NCBI GenBank assembly: GCA_002426885.1
Contig: DINU01000013.1
Coordinates: forward strand, 1 to 21,905
DNA length: 21,905 bases
Direction of reading: 5' to 3'
Source of the DNA: Patescibacteria group bacterium UBA5532
Lineage (GTDB): Bacteria > Patescibacteriota > Gracilibacteria > BD1-5 > UBA2023
Below, in pieces: positions 17,308 through 21,905 of this stretch (position 1 is the first letter of the stretch; each line of letters starts with the position of its first letter). The notes beneath the pieces are model-generated. The model ran no database searches, was not told the DNA's origin, and saw only the letters and a list, made by a program, of their open reading frames with translations. Both the position numbers and the translations under genes were made by a program.

Positions 17308-18249
17308 ATGCACAAATATGTCCTTATGGTTGTATTTTCTCTTTTTCTCTCGGCAGAATCCATGGCATGGATAGCCCCAGAGAATATCTTATACTCAATC
17401 CGTCCTCGTGCGGATTACACTGTCACGGGCATGTTCTTAAATTCTGAGTACAACTCCCTCGGACAATACTTCTATCGTGAACAACTTTCGAAGTACGAAT
17501 GGGGAAATAATAGTTACGTGCTCGTAAACTATCCGGTACTTGATCAATCGTGGTTCAATGAAAATCCGGTACAGGGAGATGTTCCATCCTGGAATCTCCA
17601 ACAGGATGAGAGTGTCAAGATTACAAACCTATGGCAATGGAAAGGAAGTTCATTGAATCACCAGATTGGTGTCGTACAACTCGATACACAGTGGGTAAAT
17701 AACCCCACTATCTATCCCTCATTCAGCGAGAGCTACTATTTTCCGGGTCAATGTCCTGCATTTGCGAAAATCGCAACACAAGACAATAACGGCACAGGAA
17801 GATGGCATGCTGGAAAGAATGTCATGGAACGAGCACGAGAAGTGTATGATGCATGGTCACAGTGGTCATCACAGTGGGGATCACAATGGGGATCATACTA
17901 CTATGATCCTTCATGGGAACATCGCGGCCGAATGATTGCGTTCTTCGGCTGGGGAGCCTGGGGTGGAAATGAGGCGATCGGATATTGGAATCAATATCCT
18001 CAGGGGAGTACCAGTAATCCTGGTCACGTCGGCATATTTCTCAAATATGCGTATGATTCATGGGGCTATCCAATTGGTTTCTGGATTGCCGATGAGAATT
18101 ATGAAGGAGATGCAACGCAATGGAATCCCGATGGAAAGATCAGAAAACACCTTATTCTGGTAAATCCACCGAATCCAGTACTTGGACACACATATGCAAA
18201 TAATTATTTCTTCGTAGATATTCCTGTCTGTAACGGATCCTGTTACTGA
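17308..18249 (+). CDS. Secreted CHAP/NlpC-like cysteine amidase candidate, apparently terminated by TGA
   Basis: The protein has 313 residues: a signal peptide (MHKYVLMVVFSLFLSAESMA), an N-terminal domain rich in Trp, Tyr and Asn, and a C-terminal domain resembling CHAP/NlpC-P60 or BPSL0067-type amidases. Likely catalytic residues are Cys149 in FPGQCPAFAK and His240 in NPGHVGIF, followed by FWIADENYEGD. Such enzymes cut peptidoglycan or its peptides; the role here is inference. It differs from its neighbours: 19 Trp, 27 Gly codons and none is TGA, and an AGAGGA Shine-Dalgarno motif 6 nt before the ATG. The frame ends at a TGA (18247-18249), 39 bp before a terminator. If TGA is Gly here too, the frame runs to a TAA at 18388-18390, through that terminator and the groES promoter. 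A foreign origin from a standard-code donor is likely. Confidence 0.75.
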   Translation: MHKYVLMVVFSLFLSAESMAWIAPENILYSIRPRADYTVTGMFLNSEYNSLGQYFYREQLSKYEWGNNSYVLVNYPVLDQSWFNENPVQGDVPSWNLQQDESVKITNLWQWKGSSLNHQIGVVQLDTQWVNNPTIYPSFSESYYFPGQCPAFAKIATQDNNGTGRWHAGKNVMERAREVYDAWSQWSSQWGSQWGSYYYDPSWEHRGRMIAFFGWGAWGGNEAIGYWNQYPQGSTSNPGHVGIFLKYAYDSWGYPIGFWIADENYEGDATQWNPDGKIRKHLILVNPPNPVLGHTYANNYFFVDIPVCNGSCY

Positions 18250-18288
18250 TACGTAATATCTTTTGGTGGTACTTTTGTGAAGTTTCTT

Positions 18289-18311
18289 CCCCCATATTCG
18301 TGGGGGTTTTT
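18289..18311 (+). terminator. Terminator after the CHAP-like gene
   Basis: CCCCCA, loop TATTCG, TGGGGG and then TTTTTA. It is a strong intrinsic terminator, placed 39 bp after the TGA and before the next in-frame TAA. Confidence 0.85.
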
Positions 18312-18363
18312 ATCGTTTTTCTGAATATATCTCACACTTTCGGAAAAAAACCAATCTTTTCAT

Positions 18364-18391
18364 TTGACTAAAAAGTTAGCACGTATATAAT
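18364..18391 (+). promoter_or_regulatory. Promoter of groES-groEL
   Basis: TTGACT (18364-18369), a 16-bp spacer and a perfect TATAAT (18386-18391). This is the closest to the sigma-70 consensus in the window. The groES ATG is 46 bp beyond the -10. Confidence 0.75.
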
Positions 18392-18402
18392 CTGCATGCT
18401 AG
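18376..18402 (+). promoter_or_regulatory. CIRCE-like operator over the groESL promoter
   Basis: TTAGCACGT, exactly nine bases, then GCATGCTAG. The CIRCE consensus is TTAGCACTC-N9-GAGTGCTAA; the left arm matches 7 of 9 and the right arm 6 of 9. It overlaps the -10 box, as expected for HrcA repression of chaperonin genes. hrcA is not in the window. Confidence 0.6.
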
Positions 18403-18437
18403 ATTTTATTAGCATTTATACTTTTATCTTTTTCTCT

Positions 18438-18752
18438 ATGAGTATTACACCAGATATGGTCGAGAAGATCGAGCCGATGAACGATCGCATCCTGCTGGCG
18501 CCAGTAAACCCAGAATCGACGACGACATCCGGAATCATCATCCCCGACAGTCCAAATAAAGAACGACCTTCTCTCTACACCGTCATCTCGGTCGGGCCGG
18601 GAAAAGTCGATAAAGACGGACAACTCATACAAATCGATCTGAAAAAATGAGATCGTGTCATCACAGGTATGTACGCTGGAGATGATGTAAAAGTCGACGA
18701 TATCACCTATAAGATCGTCGCTTATGACTATATTCTTGCGAAAGTAAACTAG
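18438..18752 (+). CDS. groES: Co-chaperonin GroES
   Basis: GroES forms the heptameric lid of the GroEL folding chamber. The 104-residue protein has usual length: VEKIEPMNDRILLAPVNPES, the mobile loop TTTSGIIIPDS, then YTVISVGPGKVDKDGQ, DLKKGDRVITGMYAGDDVKV (Gly of KKGD coded by TGA at 18648) and DDITYKIVAYDYILAKVN, ending in TAG. Reading TGA as stop would delete the C-terminal third. The start MSITPDMVEKIEP lies 46 bp downstream of the -10; an in-frame Met 14 codons earlier gives a hydrophobic extension foreign to GroES. groEL follows after 25 nt. Confidence 0.95.
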
Positions 18753-18777
18753 ATTTTTTATTATTAAATTTTTTTCT

Positions 18778-20427
18778 ATGGCTAAAACTATTCACTTCGG
18801 TGATGAAGCTCGTCTCGCTATGTTCGCTGGTATGGAAAAAGTCGCGAACACCGTCATGACGACAATCGGACCAAAAGGCCGAAATGTTATTTTTTCAAAA
18901 TGATATGGTGCACCACAAATCACAAATGATGGTGTCACGATCGCGAAAGAGATCGAACTCGAGGATGCGATGGAAAATATGGGAGCGGATCTGATAAAAG
19001 AAGCCGCGAGTAAGACGAATGATGCTGCGTGAGATGGGACGACGACTGCGACGCTCCTCACCTATGCGATGGTGCGAGAGTGACTCCGCGAAATCCGCTC
19101 CGGGATCAATGCGATCGAGCTCAAGAATGGGATGAAACAAGCGGGCGAACTCGTGATCGCAGAACTCGCGAAGATGAGTAAACCTCTGAATACACACGAA
19201 GAAATCGAGCAAGTCGCGACGATCTCTGCACAAGATGCGGAAGTCGGGAAGATCATCGCAAGCGCGATGGAAAAAGTCGGAAAAGATGGTGTGATTACCG
19301 TCGAGGATGGACAGACATTCGGTCTCGAGATCGAGGTGACGGAAGGGATGAAATTCGATAACGGATATATTTCTCCGTATATGATCACGGATCCTGAGAA
19401 GATGGAAGCGCGCATCAATGACGCACCGATCCTCATCACCGATAAGAAAATCTCTACTCTGAAAGACATCCTTCCGCTTCTTGAGCAACTCGCAAGCACT
19501 GGAAAAAGAGAACTCGTCATCATCGCAGATGATATCGATGGAGAAGCGTTGACAGGGATTATCCTGAATAAGCTGAAATGAGTCCTGAATGTTCTTGGGA
19601 TTAAGGCTCCAGGATTTGGTGATAGAAAAAAGGAAATCCTCAAGGATCTCGCGATCCTGACAAATGCGACGGTCATCACCGATGAGACGGGATATAAGCT
19701 CGAGAATGCGAGTATCGAACATCTCGGAAAAGCAAATGCCATCATCGCGACGAAAGAAAATACGACGATCATAGGATGAGCAGGCGACAAGCATCTGATC
19801 GATACGCGTGTGAAAGAACTCCGCACACAGATCGAGATCACGAAGTCGAGCTATGATAAGGAGAAGCTCGCAGAGCGTATCGCGAAGCTCGCTGGCGGGA
19901 TCGGTGTGATCCGCGTCGGAGCTGCGAGTGAAGTCGAGATGAAGGAGAAAAAACTCCGCATCGAAGACGCACTCAATGCGACAAAAGCAGCGGTCGAAGA
20001 AGGAGTCGTAGCTGGAGGATGAGTCGCTCTTCTGAAAGCGACGAAAGTCCTCGAGAATCTCACACTCAAGAATCGGGACGAAGAAGTCGGAGCTGGGATC
20101 GTCGCACGAGCACTTGCCTATCCGATCCGTCAGATCGCGGAAAATGCAGGAAAAGAAGGAGCAGTAATCGTGAATGAAGTCCGGACAAATACAGAAGCTC
20201 ACTACGGATATGACGCTGCGACAGATGAATATAAAGATCTCGTAAAGGCTGGGATCATCGATCCGAAGAAAGTCGCTCGCTGTGCCGTCGAGAACTCGAT
20301 CTCGATCGCAGGAATGTTCCTCACGACCGAGGCGACGATCGTCGAGCTTCCGAAGAAAAGTGGTGACGCAGAACATGCGCATGGAGGTGGAATGGGCGGA
20401 ATGTGAGGCATGGGTGGCATGTACTAG
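18778..20427 (+). CDS. groEL: Chaperonin GroEL
   Basis: GroEL is the ATP-driven folding chamber. The frame encodes 549 residues, the standard length, and ends in the typical Gly-Met tail (GGMGGMGGMGGMY) and TAG. Seven TGA codons (18901, 19030, 19081, 19579, 19777, 20020, 20404) fall on family glycines, including the ATP-binding AAGDGTTTATLL motif and EEGVVAGGGVALL. Other marks are MTTIGPKGRNVIFSKGYGAP, ITNDGVTIAKEIELEDAMEN, the apical EGMKFDNGYISPYMITDPEK and GIKAPGFGDRKKEIL. No Shine-Dalgarno precedes the ATG, only a T-rich leader. It is co-transcribed with groES. A structured repeat (copy B) begins 2 nt after the stop, in the 3' untranslated region. Confidence 0.98.
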
Positions 20428-20428
20428 A

Positions 20429-20527
20429 GGAAACGCGGAAAAAGTGCTCGACGCTCGCCACTATCGTTGCGAGCTAGGCTCTACAAAAGGATCGTATTTT
20501 CAGAAATACAGTTATTCTGTATTTCCT
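20429..20527 (+). repeat. Structured dispersed repeat, copy B
   Basis: This 99-bp element is the second copy of the repeat at 15850-15947. It keeps GGAAACGC, GAAAAAGTGCTCGACGCTCG, GAGCTAGGCTCTACAAA and GGATCGTA, but differs in the loop between CTCGC and GCGAG. Its 3' hairpin is perfect: GAAATACAG (20503-20511), loop TTATT, CTGTATTTC (20517-20525). It begins 2 nt after the groEL stop and ends 17 bp before the next terminator. Confidence 0.8.
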
Positions 20528-20544
20528 AGAAATAATGGAGATGA

Positions 20545-20578
20545 AAAAAACCTTCTCGAGATTTTGGGAAGGTTTTTT
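20545..20578. terminator. Bidirectional terminator between groEL and the recombinase gene
   Basis: AAAAAACCTTC (20545-20555) and GAAGGTTTTTT (20568-20578) form an 11-bp stem with A and T tracts. It serves both convergent genes and overlaps the recombinase TAA stop. Confidence 0.88.
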
Positions 20579-21422
20579 ATAGGTTCTCGAATGGGCTCTT
20601 GATTCTGGAAAGTATAGGGGAAGATATATGCGTATAGATTTGTGTCGTCTGGATATGAGCATGACCGAGAAAATCTTGAATAATACGAATATCGACTCCA
20701 TCTTCAAGTAAATGTGTTGCGTAGCTGTGTCTCAGGGTATGGACACTTGCTTGTTTTGTAATTCCAGCGTTTCCCAGAGATTGCTTCATGATTTTCTGAA
20801 TACTTCGCTCAGAATAGACTCCTCATCCTTGTCATTCGAATACATAGTTTCTGGGTATATATTCTCGATAATATTGTCGTAAAAGTTCCAGAAGTTTTGA
20901 AGAGAGAGGAATATATCGATCCTTTCTTCCTTTTGCTTGTCTCACTTTTATCATCATAGTGCTGGAATCAATATCAGAAATACGGAGATTCGTACATTCT
21001 CAAAGTCGAAGTCATCCTGCATATATCATCGTAAGGATCGTCTTATGTTTGAGATTTTCGGTATTTTCGAGAAGCTTTTTTACTTCTGATTTCGAGAGGA
21101 TATTCGGAAGTTTTTGCTCTCCTTTTTCTGGATAGAGCTCATCCCATAGAATATCTTTTCTCTCGAGGAATCGCAAAAAGAACAGCTTTAAGACTCCTGT
21201 AAGTTGCTTGTGGTAAGAGATGGACATTCCATTTTTGATTTTGATAAAAAAATATTGTTCGATGTCATTTCGAGAAATCTGAGAAATATTTTTTTCTATT
21301 TCCCGTAAAAAAGTATGCAAAACTCAGAGATATGTTTTTCTCGTTCTTTCTGAATATCTTTTTATAAGCAAGTATTCTTGAAACGCTTGTATTGCTTCTC
21401 ATTGAGTGAGATAGTTTCGCAT
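20577..21422 (-). CDS. Tyrosine recombinase, XerC/XerD-like
   Basis: Tyrosine recombinases cut and rejoin DNA at specific sites. The 281-residue protein is open only with TGA = Gly. The N-terminal SAM-like core-binding domain (about 1-95) has YLLIKRYSERTRKTYLGVL. The catalytic domain shows all six residues: Arg139 (AGGLRLGEC), Lys164 (KGRKDRYIPL), His228 and Arg231 (HTLRHSYATHLLEDG), His254 (FLGHAHIQTT) and the nucleophile Tyr263 (IYTH). The tail reads IKSPFENL. It lacks the extra domain that marks integron integrases, so XerC/D-like or mobile-element integrase fits better. An in-frame TAG two codons upstream fixes the ATG at 21422. It sits beside repeat copy B, which may be its target (speculation). 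Confidence 0.92.
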
Positions 21423-21448
21423 AACTCTCTATGAAATATCTTGTACGA

Positions 21449-21476
21449 ATTTTATTGATTTCATAAGGAAAAACAA
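21449..21476 (-). promoter_or_regulatory. Promoter of the recombinase gene
   Basis: Minus-strand TTGTTT (21471-21476), a 16-bp spacer and TAAAAT (21449-21454), 26 bp before the ATG. Confidence 0.45.
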
Positions 21477-21493
21477 GATACTTTCGGTAATTT

Positions 21494-21518
21494 AGATGTT
21501 AGGCAACATCTACTTTTT
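21494..21518 (+). terminator. Hairpin with T run upstream of the recombinase
   Basis: TAGATGTT, loop AGGC, AACATCTA, then CTTTTTG. It could be a terminator on the plus strand, or part of a recombination site, since GTTAGGC inside it resembles an integron core site by chance or otherwise. A second small hairpin, TTGCCC-TATC-GGGCAA, lies near 21573-21588. Confidence 0.4.
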
Positions 21519-21620
21519 GTTTTAGAGAATATCATCTTGAATACTAAAAATCAGCGAAACCAAAAACTTTTTTTGCCCTATCGGGCAATTTTGGGGGGGA
21601 GAAAAAAGGAATAAGGAAAA

Positions 21621-21905
21621 ATGATTTTTAGAAAAAAGTATATAGTTGTATTTTATTTTGTATTAAAAAATATGTATAGAAAATCAACTTTATTTTTAGA
21701 AAGTATTCTAAATGAAAACATCCATAATTTTTGATTAGAAAAACAAATTTCATTAATTATTGTTTCCCATATTTTACCAGATAAATTAGATTTTATCAGA
21801 ATTTTATCAAAATTTTTTAAAATTGAATTTATTATACCCAAACCTAAATCCATAGATAAAGAAACACTAGAAAAAATTAAAAATGTTCCGTTGCAGAGTC
21901 AAGTT
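21621..21905 (+). CDS. Unknown AT-rich gene, N-terminal part (runs off window)
   Basis: From the ATG at 21621 the frame is open for 95 codons to the window edge, with one TGA read as Gly (21732). An AAGGAATAAGGA stretch just before the ATG is a plausible Shine-Dalgarno region, which most genes here lack. The protein starts MIFRKKYIVVFYFVLKNMYR and continues with LEKQISLIIVSHILPDKLDF and FFKIEFIIPKPKSIDKETLE. The SHILPD and IIPKPKSID pieces look like a nucleotide-binding-type fold, but I cannot name a family. Base composition is far more AT-rich than the genes to the left, with many AAA, ATT and TTA codons, which suggests acquired DNA. The TGA indicates that it is already adapted to, or comes from, a code-25 genome. 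Confidence 0.6.

Noticed and set aside
18895..20382. A 495-codon open frame on the strand opposite groEL
   Set aside because: It lies wholly antisense to a clear groEL and arises from the strong use of GAT/ATC and GAG/CTC codons; it has no recognisable domain.
15850..20527. A genomic island bounded by the two direct repeats with the recombinase at its edge
   Set aside because: The interval includes groES-groEL, core genes unlikely to sit in a mobile island; the repeats are better treated as independent dispersed copies.
21494..21513. Integron attI/attC site because of GTTAGGC
   Set aside because: One seven-base match, no paired core site, and the recombinase lacks the integron-specific domain.

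Overview
The window comes from a bacterium that reads TGA as glycine (genetic code 25), the code known from Gracilibacteria (BD1-5/GN02) and Absconditabacteria (SR1). Under the standard code nearly every gene here breaks into pieces. With TGA = Gly the pieces join into full-length proteins, and the TGA codons fall on invariant glycines, for example in the AtpD P-loop, in GroEL, in GroES and in the nucleotidyltransferase signature. TAA and TAG are the working stops. I cannot decide between the two phyla from this sequence. Most genes have no Shine-Dalgarno motif and short leaders, and several promoters share a TTGCA-type -35 box.

Layout. 1-4486 (minus): two large secreted Cys-rich surface proteins with DUF4215-like repeats and near-identical promoters; the left one runs off the window. 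4571-6563 (plus): atpD-atpC with promoter and terminator. 6852-8840 (minus): atpB-atpE-atpF-atpH, converging on atpDC. atpA and atpG are absent, and atpH is only about two thirds of normal length. 9071-9622 (plus): a NUDIX hydrolase. 9839-10963 (plus): a lipoprotein visible only with TGA = Gly. 11226-11924 (minus): rplA. 12062-13412 (minus): a nucleotidyltransferase and a GNAT acetyltransferase. 13497-14696 (minus): an AAA ATPase with a weakened P-loop. 14840-14915 (minus): tRNA-Thr(CGU). 14960-15814 (minus): an aldose 1-epimerase-like protein. 15955-17142 (minus): a paralogue of the 9839 lipoprotein. 17308-18249 (plus): a secreted CHAP/NlpC-like protein that contains no TGA and ends at a TGA. 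18364-20427 (plus): groES-groEL behind a CIRCE-like operator. 20577-21422 (minus): a tyrosine recombinase. 21621-21905 (plus): a very AT-rich gene that runs off the right edge.

Most notable: the CHAP-like gene that looks written in the standard code inside a TGA = Gly genome; the unassigned pair of paralogous lipoproteins; a roughly 98-bp structured repeat present twice (15850-15947 and 20429-20527), one copy directly behind groEL and beside the recombinase; and the split, inverted ATP synthase cluster.
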